Shown here in pieces: positions 15,698 to 24,941 of a DNA stretch of 64,000 bases. The translations under genes were made by a program, and so were the position numbers. The notes under the pieces were generated by a model, which worked only from the letters and a program-made list of their open reading frames with translations, was not told the origin of the DNA and did no database searches. Numbering within the stretch: the first letter of the stretch is position 1; each line of letters opens with the position of its first letter. Source of the stretch: Lagierella massiliensis (GTDB lineage: Bacteria > Bacillota > Clostridia > Tissierellales > Peptoniphilaceae); assembly GCF_001407835.1 (NCBI RefSeq), contig NZ_CYUO01000004.1:324739-388738 (forward strand), read 5' to 3'.

Positions 15698-16237
15698 ATG
15701 GAAATAGGTTCAAAAATTAGAGATAGAAGAGTTTCTCTTGGTCTAACCCAGGAGGAACTTGCAGAGAGGTCAGAGCTTACTAAGGGATTTATCTCTCAAG
15801 TTGAACGGGATTTAACTTCTCCTTCTTTGATATCTCTTTGTGATATTTTGGATGCCCTTGGAACAAGTTTGTCTGAATTTTTTAAAGAGGAAGAGAGTAC
15901 GAAAAAAGTTTTTTCTGAAGATGATTATGTGATTATGGAAGATGAAGAGAATGAAAATGAAGTTAAATGGCTCGTTCCTAATGCTCAGACAAAATCTATG
16001 GAGCCGATTTTAATAAGAATTAAAAAGGGTGGTTGTAGTCGAACTCTTGCTCCGAGTGAGGGAGAAAATTTTGGTTATGTAATGAAAGGCAAAATTGATT
16101 TATATATAGGGAATGAAAAATATTGTCTTTCTGAAGGGGATAGTTTTTATTGCGGATGTGAAGTTCCAAGGAAAATTGTTAACAGGAAATCTGTAGAGGC
16201 AATTGTTCTTTGGACGACGAATCCTCCAAGTTTTTAA
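15698..16237 (+). CDS. HTH-cupin transcriptional regulator (PuuR-like)
   Basis: A 179-aa regulator: an N-terminal XRE helix-turn-helix (about 1-60; LGLTQEELAERSELTKGFISQVER) and a C-terminal cupin domain (about 105-175; LAPSEGENFGYVMKGKIDLYIG). This architecture is typical of regulators of polyamine uptake and breakdown that bind a small ligand in the cupin. The start at ATG 15698 places GGGAGG just upstream; the longer frame from 15686 would bury that site. It is the first gene of the potABCD operon, 12 bases before potA, so it probably autoregulates polyamine import. Confidence 0.88.
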   Translation: MEIGSKIRDRRVSLGLTQEELAERSELTKGFISQVERDLTSPSLISLCDILDALGTSLSEFFKEEESTKKVFSEDDYVIMEDEENENEVKWLVPNAQTKSMEPILIRIKKGGCSRTLAPSEGENFGYVMKGKIDLYIGNEKYCLSEGDSFYCGCEVPRKIVNRKSVEAIVLWTTNPPSF

Positions 16238-16249
16238 AGGGGTGATAAA

Positions 16250-17296
16250 ATGGAATATATTTTAGAACTAAAGAATGTTTCAAAATCTTTTCAAGATGAT
16301 TTGATTTTAGATAATTTAAATTTAAATATTAAGCAGGGAGAATTTTTAACCTTGCTTGGGCCAAGTGGTTGTGGAAAGACCACCACTTTAAGAATTATTG
16401 GAGGGTTTTTACAGCCTGATGAGGGAGAGGTCATCTTTGATGGAAAAAATATTGCAAATCTTCCTCCATATGAAAGAAATATTAATACGGTGTTTCAAAA
16501 ATACTCTCTTTTTCCAAATATGAATATTTATGACAACATCGCTTTTGGCTTAAAGATTAAGAAGATGCCAAAGGATGTTATTGATAAAAAGGTTGAAGGT
16601 GCCCTTGAGCTTGTGTCTTTAAAGGGATATGGAAAGAGATCCATTGAGTCACTTTCTGGTGGGCAACAACAGAGAATTGCCATTGCAAGAGCACTTGTTA
16701 ATGAGCCTAAAGTATTACTTTTGGATGAACCTCTTGGAGCGCTGGACTTAAAACTTAGACAGGTTATGCAGACTGAACTTAAGAAAATTCAAGAAGAAGT
16801 TGGTATCACTTTTATCTATGTTACCCACGATCAAGAAGAAGCTTTGAGTATGAGTGATAAGATTGTTGTAATGAATGGTGGACTTGTTCAACAAATAGGA
16901 TCTCCAATTGACATTTATAATGAGCCAAAAAATGCTTTTGTGGCTGATTTTATCGGTGAAAGTAATATTGTTGATGGTGTTATGTTAAAGGATTTGGAAG
17001 TTGTCTTTTCTAATAATAAGTTTGTCTGCCTTGATAAGGGTTTTAAGCAAAATGAAAATGTGGATGTAGTTATTCGTCCAGAAGACATTGATTTGGTTAA
17101 GCCAGAAGATGGAATGTTAACTGGTGTTGTTGAAAATATTACTTTTAAGGGAGTTCACTACGACATTGTGGTGGATGTAAAGGGAGAAAAGTATTTAATT
17201 CAATCCATTTATGAAAAGCAAGTTGGTGAAGAGGTAGGTATGGTAATAATTCCTGATCATATTCACATTATGGAGAAGCAAAGAGATGAAATTTAG
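16250..17296 (+). CDS. potA: Spermidine/putrescine ABC transporter ATPase
   Basis: The 348-aa ATPase of the polyamine importer. Walker [15 protein letters not shown]-loop [12 protein letters not shown], signature [15 protein letters not shown], Walker [13 protein letters not shown], switch His in [10 protein letters not shown], and a C-terminal TOBE-type regulatory domain (about 240-348, [11 protein letters not shown]). It couples ATP hydrolysis to the PotB/PotC permeases. Its end overlaps potB by 11 bases. Confidence 0.95.
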   Translation: MEYILELKNVSKSFQDDLILDNLNLNIKQGEFLTLLGPSGCGKTTTLRIIGGFLQPDEGEVIFDGKNIANLPPYERNINTVFQKYSLFPNMNIYDNIAFGLKIKKMPKDVIDKKVEGALELVSLKGYGKRSIESLSGGQQQRIAIARALVNEPKVLLLDEPLGALDLKLRQVMQTELKKIQEEVGITFIYVTHDQEEALSMSDKIVVMNGGLVQQIGSPIDIYNEPKNAFVADFIGESNIVDGVMLKDLEVVFSNNKFVCLDKGFKQNENVDVVIRPEDIDLVKPEDGMLTGVVENITFKGVHYDIVVDVKGEKYLIQSIYEKQVGEEVGMVIIPDHIHIMEKQRDEI

Positions 17297-18110
17297 GAAA
17301 CTTTCATATCCATACTTGGTATGGATGGGAATTTTTATTTTGGTTCCACTTTTTATGATTCTTTATTACTCCCTATCAATAAAAGGTGTGAATGGACTAA
17401 GTTTTTCAAATTTTAAAGAGTTTTTTTGTTCAATAAATTTGGTTGTACTGCTTCATTCAATTAAGATTGCTTTTGTAACGACTCTGATATGTCTATTAAT
17501 TGGTTATCCAACTGCATATCTTATATCTAAGGCACCACTAAAGAGAAGGTCAATCATGCTTATTTTAATTATTCTTCCAATGTGGATGAATTTTTTACTA
17601 AGGACCTATGCATGGATGAATATTCTTGCCAAGAATGGAATTTTGAATAATTTTTTCAGATTTTTAGGACTTTCTCCAAAGACCATGTTATATACCCAAG
17701 GGGCTATTATTGTGGGGATGGTTTACAATTTCCTTCCATTTATGATACTTCCAATATATACAGTTCTCGAAAAGATGGATCACTCTTTGGTTGAAGCGGC
17801 GAAGGATCTTGGAGCAAATAATTTACAAACTTTTATAAAAATCATTTTTCCAATGAGTCTAACAGGGGTTATAACTGGAATAACAATGGTATTTATTCCG
17901 GCTATATCAACCTTTGAAATATCAGCTCTACTTGGAGGCAACAAGATAAATCTAATTGGAAATGTAATTGAAAATCAATTTAGAGTTATTGGAGACTGGA
18001 ACTATGGTTCTGCAATTTCAATGGTTTTGATGATTATTATTTTCATAACTATGCTTATAACCAATAAGTTCAATCCAGATGATGAGAAGACAGGAGGGGG
18101 ACTATGGTAA
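17286..18110 (+). CDS. potB: Spermidine/putrescine ABC transporter permease PotB
   Basis: A 274-aa inner membrane permease with six hydrophobic helices. The cytoplasmic EAA-type loop that contacts the ATPase reads [23 protein letters not shown]. Overlaps at both ends (11 bases with potA, 7 with potC) show translational coupling. Confidence 0.94.
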   Translation: MKFRKLSYPYLVWMGIFILVPLFMILYYSLSIKGVNGLSFSNFKEFFCSINLVVLLHSIKIAFVTTLICLLIGYPTAYLISKAPLKRRSIMLILIILPMWMNFLLRTYAWMNILAKNGILNNFFRFLGLSPKTMLYTQGAIIVGMVYNFLPFMILPIYTVLEKMDHSLVEAAKDLGANNLQTFIKIIFPMSLTGVITGITMVFIPAISTFEISALLGGNKINLIGNVIENQFRVIGDWNYGSAISMVLMIIIFITMLITNKFNPDDEKTGGGLW

Positions 18111-18880
18111 AGAAATTAAAGAGATTTTATCTGTTTTTAGTTTTTGCGTTTTTATATGCGCCAATAGTTTTTCTTATGGTGTTTTCATTTAACGATTCAA
18201 GATTAAAGTCATCATGGAACGGATTTACTCTAAAATGGTACCAAGAGTTATTTCAAAACTCCGAGATACTCTCTTCTTTTTATAACAGCTTATTAGTTGC
18301 GGTTCTTGCTACAATAGTTGCGACTATACTTGGAACTCTTGCAGCAATAGGAATTTATTATATGAAAAACTGGAAAAAAAATATTGCACTCAATGTGAAT
18401 TATATTCCAGTATTAAATCCAGATATTGTAACTGCGATTTCACTTATGATACTTTACAAAGTTTTGAGTATGGAAACAGGTTTTTTAACAGTTTTGATAT
18501 CGCATATAATGTTTACAACCCCATATGTGGTGCTTGCAGTATTGCCAAAACTTAAACAGATGTCGAAGTCACTTCCAGAAGCTGCAATGGATCTTGGAGC
18601 AACACCCATGTATACACTTAGAAAGATTATTTTACCTGAAATTAGTTCAGGAATTTTTTCGGGGGCGATACTTGCATTTACTTTGTCCCTCGATGACTTT
18701 GTAGTATCTTATTTTACTACGGGCAATGGGTTCACAACCCTTTCTGTAACCATATTCGGTATGGCAAAAAAGGGAATAAACCCTGCGATAAATGCACTTT
18801 CAACATTGATGTTCTTGGGAATATTGATATTGTTATTAATAGTTTACAGGACTTCAAAAGATCCTGACGAGGAGATATAG
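18104..18880 (+). CDS. potC: Spermidine/putrescine ABC transporter permease PotC
   Basis: A 258-aa permease with six helices, partner of PotB. The EAA loop reads PEAAMDLGATPMYTLRKIILPE, followed by the family phrase FTLSLDDFVVSYFTTG. It overlaps potB by 7 bases, and potD begins at the base after its stop codon. Confidence 0.94.
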   Translation: MVKKLKRFYLFLVFAFLYAPIVFLMVFSFNDSRLKSSWNGFTLKWYQELFQNSEILSSFYNSLLVAVLATIVATILGTLAAIGIYYMKNWKKNIALNVNYIPVLNPDIVTAISLMILYKVLSMETGFLTVLISHIMFTTPYVVLAVLPKLKQMSKSLPEAAMDLGATPMYTLRKIILPEISSGIFSGAILAFTLSLDDFVVSYFTTGNGFTTLSVTIFGMAKKGINPAINALSTLMFLGILILLLIVYRTSKDPDEEI

Positions 18881-19927
18881 ATGAAAAGATTTAAAATTTT
18901 AATCTGTTTTGCTATTTCCATAATCATACTTAGTGGATGCGGAAAGGAAAGTGAAACTTCTGGAGAAAAATTATATGTCTATAACTGGGGCGAGTATATT
19001 GACGAAACGATTTTAAAAGATTTTGAAGAAGAGACAGGAATCAAAGTTATTTATGAAACCTTCACCCAAAATGAAGATATGTATATGAGGATAAAAGAAG
19101 GTGGATCAAATTACGATGTGGTAGTTCCATCAGACTATATGATTGAAAGAATGATTAGTGAAGATATGCTTTTGCCAATGGAAATGTCAAAGATTCCAAA
19201 CTTTAAAAATATTGGAAAAGAGTATCAAAACATGGAGTATGACCCAGAGCAAAAATATTCTGTACCATACTTTTGGGGGACAGTTGGAATACTCTACAAT
19301 AAAAATATGGTCAAAGAAACTCCCGATTCATGGAAAGCCCTTTGGGACAAAAAATATAAAGATAACATTATAATGATGGATTCAACAAGAGACTCCATAG
19401 GAATTGCGCTAATAAAAGACGGATACTCAATGAATTCAAGAAATATGAAAGAGCTAACTCAAGCAAAAAAAGATTTGATTGAGCAAAAGAAAATAGTTAT
19501 GGCATATCTTGTAGACGAGATTAAAAGCCAGATGGTAAACGAAGAAGCAGCTCTTGCACCTTCTTATTCAGGTGATGCAATAGTTGCAATGAATGAAAAT
19601 GAGAATTTGGACTATGTAATTCCAAAAGAAGGTTCAAACATATGGTTTGATGCTATGGTCATTCCTAAAGATGCAAAAAATGTGGAAAACGCATATAAAT
19701 TTATCAATTATATCTTACGACCAGAAATTGGAGCAAAAATTGCAGAGTATGTAGAATATTCCACACCAAATGTAGAGTCCTATAAGCTTATAAAAGAGGA
19801 TATAAAATTTAAAGAAGTTTCATATCCAGATCTTTCAAAATATGACAACTTGGAAGTGTTTAAAAATCCTTCTGATTTTAATAAAGTATTCACAGATATA
19901 TGGGCAGAAGTAAAAGCAGCAAGATAA
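18881..19927 (+). CDS. potD: Spermidine/putrescine-binding lipoprotein PotD
   Basis: A 348-aa substrate-binding protein. The lipobox LSGC places Cys20 as the lipid anchor. The mature part begins with the family hallmark LYVYNWGEYIDETILKDFEEETGIKV, then DVVVPSDYMIERMI, FWGTVGILYNKNMV and SYSGDA. It binds polyamines outside the membrane and hands them to PotBC. It is the last gene of the operon, with a terminator downstream. Confidence 0.94.
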   Translation: MKRFKILICFAISIIILSGCGKESETSGEKLYVYNWGEYIDETILKDFEEETGIKVIYETFTQNEDMYMRIKEGGSNYDVVVPSDYMIERMISEDMLLPMEMSKIPNFKNIGKEYQNMEYDPEQKYSVPYFWGTVGILYNKNMVKETPDSWKALWDKKYKDNIIMMDSTRDSIGIALIKDGYSMNSRNMKELTQAKKDLIEQKKIVMAYLVDEIKSQMVNEEAALAPSYSGDAIVAMNENENLDYVIPKEGSNIWFDAMVIPKDAKNVENAYKFINYILRPEIGAKIAEYVEYSTPNVESYKLIKEDIKFKEVSYPDLSKYDNLEVFKNPSDFNKVFTDIWAEVKAAR

Positions 19928-19973
19928 AAGAAGAAAGTTTTTTAATAAAATTTAATTAAATCATCATTGAGAA

Positions 19974-20005
19974 AAAGGAACTGTACAATATGGTTTCTTT
20001 TTTTT
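19974..20005 (+). terminator. Terminator of the pot operon
   Basis: AAAGGAAC pairs with GTTTCTTT (one G·T), followed by a run of T. Confidence 0.7.
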
Positions 20006-20101
20006 ATTTTAAATTATTTTATCCTTGATGACTTTGAGGGGAATTAAAAACACAAATCTTTTTAAATTTTTTTTGTTTGATAATTTATTTTACCAATTTT
20101 T

Positions 20102-20172
20102 GTTTAAATTAATTATGCAAGGTATATTTCTTTAAATAGTATCTTGCATTATATAGTACCGTGTATTATAAT
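20102..20172 (+). promoter_or_regulatory. Promoters and inverted repeat before the padR operon
   Basis: A vegetative promoter, TTGCAT (20144-20149), 17 bases, TATAAT (20167-20172), lies 17 bases before the padR ATG. Upstream, GTTTAA (20102-20107), 12 bases, AGGTAT (20120-20125) resembles the stress-promoter pattern. ATGCAAGGTA (20115-20124) and TATCTTGCAT (20140-20149) form an inverted repeat with one mismatch that overlaps both the stress-like -10 and the vegetative -35. It is a good candidate operator for PadR autorepression. Confidence 0.55.
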
Positions 20173-20189
20173 GTATTTAGGAGGTAGAG

Positions 20190-20504
20190 ATGAATATACA
20201 ATTTAAAAAAGGTGTACTGGAACTTTTGGTACTTGCTCTACTTAATAACAGAGATTGTTATGGTTATGAGTTGGTGGAGGAGATATCAAAATATGTAGAC
20301 ATTTCTGAAGGTACAATTTATCCTCTTTTGAGACGCTTTAGTAATGGAGGTTTGGTTGAGTCCTATTTGCGGGAATCTGAATCTGGTCCTCCAAGAAAAT
20401 ATTATAGGCTTTCAAATGAGGGTAAGGAAAATTTCAAAGTTCAAATTGAACAATGGTATGATTTTATTAAAGGTGTAGAGGAGTTATTAGGGAGGTTAGT
20501 ATGA
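20190..20504 (+). CDS. PadR-family transcriptional regulator
   Basis: A 104-aa winged-helix regulator. Family elements: [48 protein letters not shown] and [15 protein letters not shown]. PadR proteins usually repress their own operon and respond to envelope or chemical stress. It overlaps the next gene by 4 bases (ATGA) and thus forms a padR-DUF1700-DUF4097-like module, a widespread Firmicute set for sensing envelope state. Confidence 0.94.
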   Translation: MNIQFKKGVLELLVLALLNNRDCYGYELVEEISKYVDISEGTIYPLLRRFSNGGLVESYLRESESGPPRKYYRLSNEGKENFKVQIEQWYDFIKGVEELLGRLV

Positions 20505-21121
20505 AAAAGGTCGAATTTATGGACCTGTTAAGGTATTATTTATCTGAACTACCTAAGACGGTGGTAGATGAAATTTTAGAGGAATACAATTTACATTTCG
20601 AAGAGGGAATTGCTCATGGAAAATCTGAGGAGGAAATTTCAAACGACCTTGGATCGCCAAAACTTATTGCCCATGAGTATTTAAATTATGAAAGCAGAAA
20701 GCAAAAAGGTTCAAGCAGGGGAGTTTATAAAAAACATAGTGGATTTTTTAGAGATGGTGCGGGAAACTTAAACTGGGCACTAATACTATTATTAATTGTA
20801 CTTTCTCCATTTTGGGGATCACTTGTTATTGCTCTTGGAGCTACAATTTTTGCAGCTATAGTTTCTGTAGGTGCTGTTGGTATTTCTGCTATAGGTGTAG
20901 GGGTTGCAGTTCTTGTTGCAACACTATTTCCATTCTTAAATTTTATAGATGTGGGTCCAGGCTTTGCAATGATAAGTCCTATTACAAGGAGTCTCTCTTC
21001 ACTTGCTGTACTTGTGTTGGGTGTAATTGTAATTAAGCTGATGATAAATCTATTTATATTTTTAAGTAAGAAGATAAGAGATAAGTATCGTACTTATAAA
21101 TGGAAAAGGAGCAGAGAATGA
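20501..21121 (+). CDS. DUF1700 (HAAS-domain) membrane protein
   Basis: A 206-aa protein. The N-terminal cytoplasmic helical domain (about 1-70: [30 protein letters not shown], then [12 protein letters not shown]) is the signalling helix bundle found next to PadR regulators. It is followed by a basic linker and three to four hydrophobic helices (about 85-195) rich in Gly/Ala/Val. It probably links membrane state to PadR. It overlaps genes on both sides by 4 bases. Confidence 0.88.
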   Translation: MKKVEFMDLLRYYLSELPKTVVDEILEEYNLHFEEGIAHGKSEEEISNDLGSPKLIAHEYLNYESRKQKGSSRGVYKKHSGFFRDGAGNLNWALILLLIVLSPFWGSLVIALGATIFAAIVSVGAVGISAIGVGVAVLVATLFPFLNFIDVGPGFAMISPITRSLSSLAVLVLGVIVIKLMINLFIFLSKKIRDKYRTYKWKRSRE

Positions 21122-21894
21122 AAAAATTTAAAGAAATGGGTTCAACCGCAAAACTATTTATTTTGTTTTTGATTTTGTTTGGCCTTTCAATAATATCTTT
21201 CTTTATTTTTGATTTTCAAAATGTTATGGCAGAAAGTTATAAATTTGAAGACGGTGATGGTTTTTATATAAACTTAAAAAATAACAATGGAAAGATTAGG
21301 ATAAAAGATGGTGAATTTTCTATTAATACTTCAAGGGATTCCTCACATGGTGATGGCAAAATATTAGAAAAAGATTATGATTTAACAGGAATTGATCATA
21401 TAGATCTTGACGGAAACTCAATTGATGTTGAAGTTATAAAGTCAGATAAAAACAGCATGAATTTAGTAGCGAAAAATGAGAATTTTAAAGAAAAAATTAG
21501 TAATAATTCGATTTCTGTGAGCACAAATAATAATGACCTTATGGAAGTTGAAATCTACACCAATAACCCTGACCTTTTAAATCTTAACATAAGTGGGACT
21601 AATATAGACTTAAGCAACAACATAGATTTAAAATCTTTAGATATAGCTGGCACTGAAATTGATGTTGAAAGCAGTTCTGAAAATTCTTTTAACATAGATA
21701 TAGACGGAACCAATGTTGATGCGGAAGTCAATGTTATAAACAATGACTTTGATGTAAATATAAATGCAGTTCAATTTAATTTTGAAAGCCCTCAAGGATC
21801 AAGCGATGGAATGGGAGAAATGAATAAGAAAATAGGAACTGGGAAACATAAAATTAATATTAACGGTGTAAATGTGGATTTGGAAATGAATTAA
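21118..21894 (+). CDS. Membrane-anchored beta-repeat protein (DUF4097-like)
   Basis: A 258-aa protein with one N-terminal transmembrane helix (about 12-35) and an external domain of short repeating beta-strand units rich in Asn/Asp/Ile (NISGTNIDLSNNIDLKS, DIAGTEIDVESS, DIDGTNVDAEV). The repeats suggest a right-handed beta-helix of the DUF4097 adhesin-like kind that accompanies padR/DUF1700. The start at 21118 (ATGA overlap with the upstream stop, AAGGAGC site) is preferred over 21100. Function in envelope sensing is inferred from context. Confidence 0.8.
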   Translation: MKKFKEMGSTAKLFILFLILFGLSIISFFIFDFQNVMAESYKFEDGDGFYINLKNNNGKIRIKDGEFSINTSRDSSHGDGKILEKDYDLTGIDHIDLDGNSIDVEVIKSDKNSMNLVAKNENFKEKISNNSISVSTNNNDLMEVEIYTNNPDLLNLNISGTNIDLSNNIDLKSLDIAGTEIDVESSSENSFNIDIDGTNVDAEVNVINNDFDVNINAVQFNFESPQGSSDGMGEMNKKIGTGKHKININGVNVDLEMN

Positions 21895-21900
21895 AAATAA

Positions 21901-21930
21901 AACACTTCGTCAAAGTGATGAAGTGTTTTT
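21901..21930 (+). terminator. Terminator of the padR operon
   Basis: AACACTTC pairs with GAAGTGTT, followed by T's. Confidence 0.85.
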
Positions 21931-22015
21931 ATTTTCCGTAAATAGAAATATTCCTCTTATATTAATGCCCGATTTGTGATATATTTAAAATAGTATTTAG
22001 AAAGGAAAAATAAAG

Positions 22016-23071
22016 ATGGCGGATTTAAGAAGGAATATAGCAATAGACCTGGGCACGGCTTCAGTTTTGGTTTTTATGAGGGGAAAGGGAGTCGTTATAA
22101 ATGAACCTTCAGTTGTTGCTATGGACAGCTATACTGGAAAAGTTATATCAGTAGGTAGAGAGGCTAAGAAGATGCTTGGAAAAACTCCAGGCAATATCAT
22201 AGCTACAAGACCTATGAAGGACGGTGTTATTGCAGATTTTAATACAACTGAGAAGATGTTAAAATATTTTATTGAAAAAGCTGTTGGTAAATCTTTCTTT
22301 AAGCCAAATGTGGTTATATGTGTTCCTTCACAGATAACTCAAGTTCAAAGGCGTGCAGTTATTCAAGCTTCGAGATTTGCAGGGGCTAACAGTACCTATC
22401 TTATAGAAGAACCTCTTGCTGCAGCAATTGGAGCGGGAGTTGATATTTCTGATGCAGGTGGCAATATGATTATAGACATTGGCGGAGGTACTACTGATGT
22501 TGCGGTTATTGCCCTTGGTGGAATTATAATAAATAAATCTATACCTGTTGCAGGTGATGAATGTGATAAGGCGATTTCGAATTATATAAAGAAAAAATAC
22601 AATATGATAATTGGCGAGAGAACTGCTGAAGACATTAAAATAAATGTTGCTAAAGCAAGCTCTCCAAACGACAATGACCTATTTGAGGTAAAGGGGAGAA
22701 ATCTTATTAATGGGCTACCAATGCATGTGTTTGTAACTTCAAATGACATTGCTGAAGCATTGAACAAACCGCTTACTCAGATTGTAGAGACTGTACATTC
22801 TGTTTTAGAGCAAACACCACCTGAACTTGCTGCAGACCTTTTTGAAAGAGGCGCCATAATGACAGGGGGAAGTTCTCTTATAAAGGGACTTGACAAGAGG
22901 ATTGAAGATAGAATTGGAATAAAAGTTCAGATAGCTGAGAGTCCTATTCTTGCCGTAGTAAGAGGAACAGGAAAATCCCTCAATTGGATTGAAAAGCTTG
23001 ACTCAAGTGAAATGGGTGAAGAGTCCATGAGAAAGAAGGCCATTGAGGAAAGACTAAAAAGAGATAGTTAA
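22016..23071 (+). CDS. MreB/Mbl-type actin homologue
   Basis: A 351-aa bacterial actin. Phosphate-1 loop IAIDLGTASVLVF, connecting motif IIDIGGGTTDVAVIALGG, phosphate-2/adenosine loop GAIMTGGSSLIKGLD. It polymerises under the membrane to guide wall synthesis in rods. It is monocistronic here, with no mreC/mreD next to it, which is more typical of Mbl or MreBH paralogues than of the main mreBCD operon. Start ATG 22016 follows AGAAAGG. Confidence 0.92.
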   Translation: MADLRRNIAIDLGTASVLVFMRGKGVVINEPSVVAMDSYTGKVISVGREAKKMLGKTPGNIIATRPMKDGVIADFNTTEKMLKYFIEKAVGKSFFKPNVVICVPSQITQVQRRAVIQASRFAGANSTYLIEEPLAAAIGAGVDISDAGGNMIIDIGGGTTDVAVIALGGIIINKSIPVAGDECDKAISNYIKKKYNMIIGERTAEDIKINVAKASSPNDNDLFEVKGRNLINGLPMHVFVTSNDIAEALNKPLTQIVETVHSVLEQTPPELAADLFERGAIMTGGSSLIKGLDKRIEDRIGIKVQIAESPILAVVRGTGKSLNWIEKLDSSEMGEESMRKKAIEERLKRDS

Positions 23072-23164
23072 TTATCAGGTTTAATAAAAAAATTTTATAA
23101 ATATAGAAATTTAACTTAGTTAATGGTAAAATAGTTACAAGAAAGTAGAATTAAATTAAAAATA

Positions 23165-23177
23165 TGTAATCATTACA
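23165..23177 (+). promoter_or_regulatory. Candidate PerR/Fur-type box before rubrerythrin
   Basis: TGTAATCATTACA is a perfect 6-1-6 palindrome about 80 bases before the rubrerythrin start. It resembles Per boxes (AT-rich, 7-1-7 symmetry). Rubrerythrin is a usual PerR target in anaerobes; regulation here is inferred. Confidence 0.45.
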
Positions 23178-23258
23178 AAATTGAATTACTTACTGGAAGT
23201 ATAAAAGTTTATGTGATAGTATATAGTTGTAAAAATTTGATAAAGGGGTGTTTTAAAA

Positions 23259-23804
23259 ATGAAAGATATGACACAAGCAAATTTAAGATCAGCATTTGGT
23301 GGTGAATCTCAAGCAAGAAACAGATATGATATCTGGGGAGATGTTGCAACAAAAGAAGGATTTCCAAATGTAGGAAGACTTTTCCACTGCACTGCTGATG
23401 CAGAAAAAATTCATGCAGGATTACACTTTAAAGCTATGAAGGATGTTAAAGGGGATTTCTTAGTAGCAAGCATGGCAGGGTTTGGTATTGGATCTACTTC
23501 TGAAAACCTTGAAGGTGCAAGAGGTGGAGAAGTATTTGAATATACAGAAATGTATCCAGCTTATATTGAAGTAGCAGAAATGCAAGGTGAAGAAGCTGCT
23601 GTTAGAGCAATGAGATTTGCTATTGAAGCAGAAAAAGTTCATGCTGAGTTATTTGGAAAAGCTAAAGAAGTTGTTGATTCAGGAAAAGACTTAGATGATG
23701 AAAAAATTTATTTATGTCCTGTATGCGGTTTTGTATCTCTTACAGGTGAAGAAGAAAAATGTCCTATCTGTGGGGCAAAGAGAGAAATGTTTGTAGAATA
23801 CTAA
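23259..23804 (+). CDS. rbr: Rubrerythrin
   Basis: A 181-aa non-heme iron peroxidase that reduces H2O2 in anaerobes. An N-terminal ferritin-like four-helix domain carries the di-iron ligands (FGGESQARNRYDIW, DAEKIHAG, EVAEMQGEEAA, EAEKVHAELF). A C-terminal rubredoxin-like domain has two CxxC pairs (CPVCG and CPICG) that bind the electron-transfer iron. AAAGGGGTG precedes the start. A hairpin and the unusual HPr gene follow. Confidence 0.96.
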   Translation: MKDMTQANLRSAFGGESQARNRYDIWGDVATKEGFPNVGRLFHCTADAEKIHAGLHFKAMKDVKGDFLVASMAGFGIGSTSENLEGARGGEVFEYTEMYPAYIEVAEMQGEEAAVRAMRFAIEAEKVHAELFGKAKEVVDSGKDLDDEKIYLCPVCGFVSLTGEEEKCPICGAKREMFVEY

Positions 23805-23805
23805 A

Positions 23806-23840
23806 TTCCAGGGAAGCTCTGCTTCCCTCTGAATTTATTT
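23806..23840 (+). terminator. Hairpin after rubrerythrin
   Basis: AGGGAAGC and GCTTCCCT flank TCT (23810-23828), followed by AATTTATTTT. It is probably a partial terminator between rbr and the HPr-like gene, which starts 29 bases later with no clear promoter of its own. Confidence 0.65.
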
Positions 23841-23856
23841 TAAAAGGGGGAAGAAA

Positions 23857-24111
23857 TTGGTTGAGGAAAAGGTTACCTTAAAAAACGAAGAAGGTTTACA
23901 TGCAAGAACAGCGGCTAAATTTTTACAAAATGCTGTTAAATTTAAATCGGATATTATTTTGACTAAAGATGAAAAAGAATATGATGGGAAGAGCATTTTA
24001 TCTATTTTGAGCATGGCTGCATTTAAAGATGATGAAATCGTTATTTCTTGTGAAGGAGAAGATGAAAAAGAGGCTCTTGATTGTCTTGTAGATTTTGTAA
24101 ACAATAAATAG
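23857..24111 (+). CDS. Second HPr-family protein
   Basis: An 84-aa HPr homologue starting at TTG (strong AAAAGGGGG site). It keeps both regulatory residues: His15 in GLHARTA (the EI phosphorylation site) and Ser46 in GKSILSIL (HPr kinase site). The normally invariant Pro18 after HAR is Thr. It lies apart from ptsI, behind rubrerythrin; the canonical ptsH is at 59181. It could be a specialised phosphocarrier (for a separate PTS or a regulatory role) or a Crh-like regulator that still has His15. Confidence 0.88.
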   Translation: MVEEKVTLKNEEGLHARTAAKFLQNAVKFKSDIILTKDEKEYDGKSILSILSMAAFKDDEIVISCEGEDEKEALDCLVDFVNNK

Positions 24112-24130
24112 AGTTAGTAATGATACATAC

Positions 24131-24155
24131 AGGTCTATTATATAGGCCTTTTCTG
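24131..24155 (+). terminator. Terminator after the second HPr gene
   Basis: AGGTCTAT pairs with ATAGGCCT (one G·T) and is followed by TTTT. Confidence 0.65.
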
Positions 24156-24165
24156 TTTTTCAGTT

Positions 24166-24193
24166 TTGTTATTTTTACATTTTTTATTATAAT
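24166..24193 (+). promoter_or_regulatory. Promoter of the DUF2812-like gene
   Basis: TTGTTA at 24166-24171, 16 bases, TATAAT at 24188-24193. Confidence 0.5.
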
Positions 24194-24234
24194 GGTAATA
24201 TCATAAAATATAAATTTGAAAAGTTGGAGGTTAT

Positions 24235-24858
24235 ATGAAAAAGTTAAAATTTTTCTTGGATCCAATTAGCCAAGTAGCCCCCTGGTTAAATAAATGGGAG
24301 AGTATAGGATATATCCTGGCAAATGTAGATAAGTATTCATATATTTTTAAAGAAGAAGATTCTGATGTTATGTATGAAGTTTTATATGTTGGTGATTATG
24401 AAATAAAAGAGCTTGAAGGATATAAAAAGTATTTACGAAGTCAAAATAAGAGATATTTCCATTTGCCTTTAGACCAAGGTGGTTTGATAACTGGAGATTT
24501 GGGATTTTTAAGACCTTTCACAAAACAGGCGGAAAAACTTGAAAGTACTTTTTCTACAAAGAATAGAGAACTTTTAATTATCGAATCTCCGAAGTCAAAA
24601 CCTGAAAATCCAGAAAATAATTATGAACATCTAAGCAAAGAATATGAATCGATTTCAAAAAAATATTTTGCAACTTTATTATTTGTTGTGCTTGGAGTAT
24701 TTTTAGTTTTAAGATCAATTTATCGAGATGGATTTAGATTAATTGCTGCCATAGCTTTGATTTTGCTCGCAATATTTTTCTTTGATTATCTTGTGCTTGT
24801 AATATTTTCAAATAAAAATGCTGAAAAGTATAGAAAGATTTCAAAGCAAAAAGTTTAA
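24235..24858 (+). CDS. DUF2812-like membrane protein
   Basis: A 207-aa protein. The N-terminal soluble domain (about 1-145) begins FFLDPISQVAPWLNKWESIGYILANV, matching the DUF2812 pattern of a 'trp-leu-asn' helix followed by a YxF strand. A basic/polar linker follows, then two transmembrane helices (about 142-162 and 166-190). Such proteins often accompany PadR regulators, but none is adjacent here. Function unknown. Expressed from its own promoter, with a TTGGAGG site. Confidence 0.6.
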   Translation: MKKLKFFLDPISQVAPWLNKWESIGYILANVDKYSYIFKEEDSDVMYEVLYVGDYEIKELEGYKKYLRSQNKRYFHLPLDQGGLITGDLGFLRPFTKQAEKLESTFSTKNRELLIIESPKSKPENPENNYEHLSKEYESISKKYFATLLFVVLGVFLVLRSIYRDGFRLIAAIALILLAIFFFDYLVLVIFSNKNAEKYRKISKQKV

Positions 24859-24904
24859 ATTTCAATAGTTGCGGGTAAATTAGTATATAATACTTAAGTT
24901 TATA

Positions 24905-24927
24905 AGAGCCTAAGGGCTCTTTTTTTA
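24905..24927 (+). terminator. Terminator after the DUF2812-like gene
   Basis: AGAGCC pairs with GGCTCT around four bases, then seven T, just 15 bases before the macro-domain start. It could also act as an attenuator for that gene. Confidence 0.75.
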
Positions 24928-24941
24928 GAATGGAGGTAAAT

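Noticed and set aside
24853-24878. GTTTAA and GGGTAA before the macro-domain gene as another SigB-like promoter
   Set aside because: Spacing is 14 rather than 12, the -35 overlaps a stop codon, and the -10 ends in A; too weak to count with the others.
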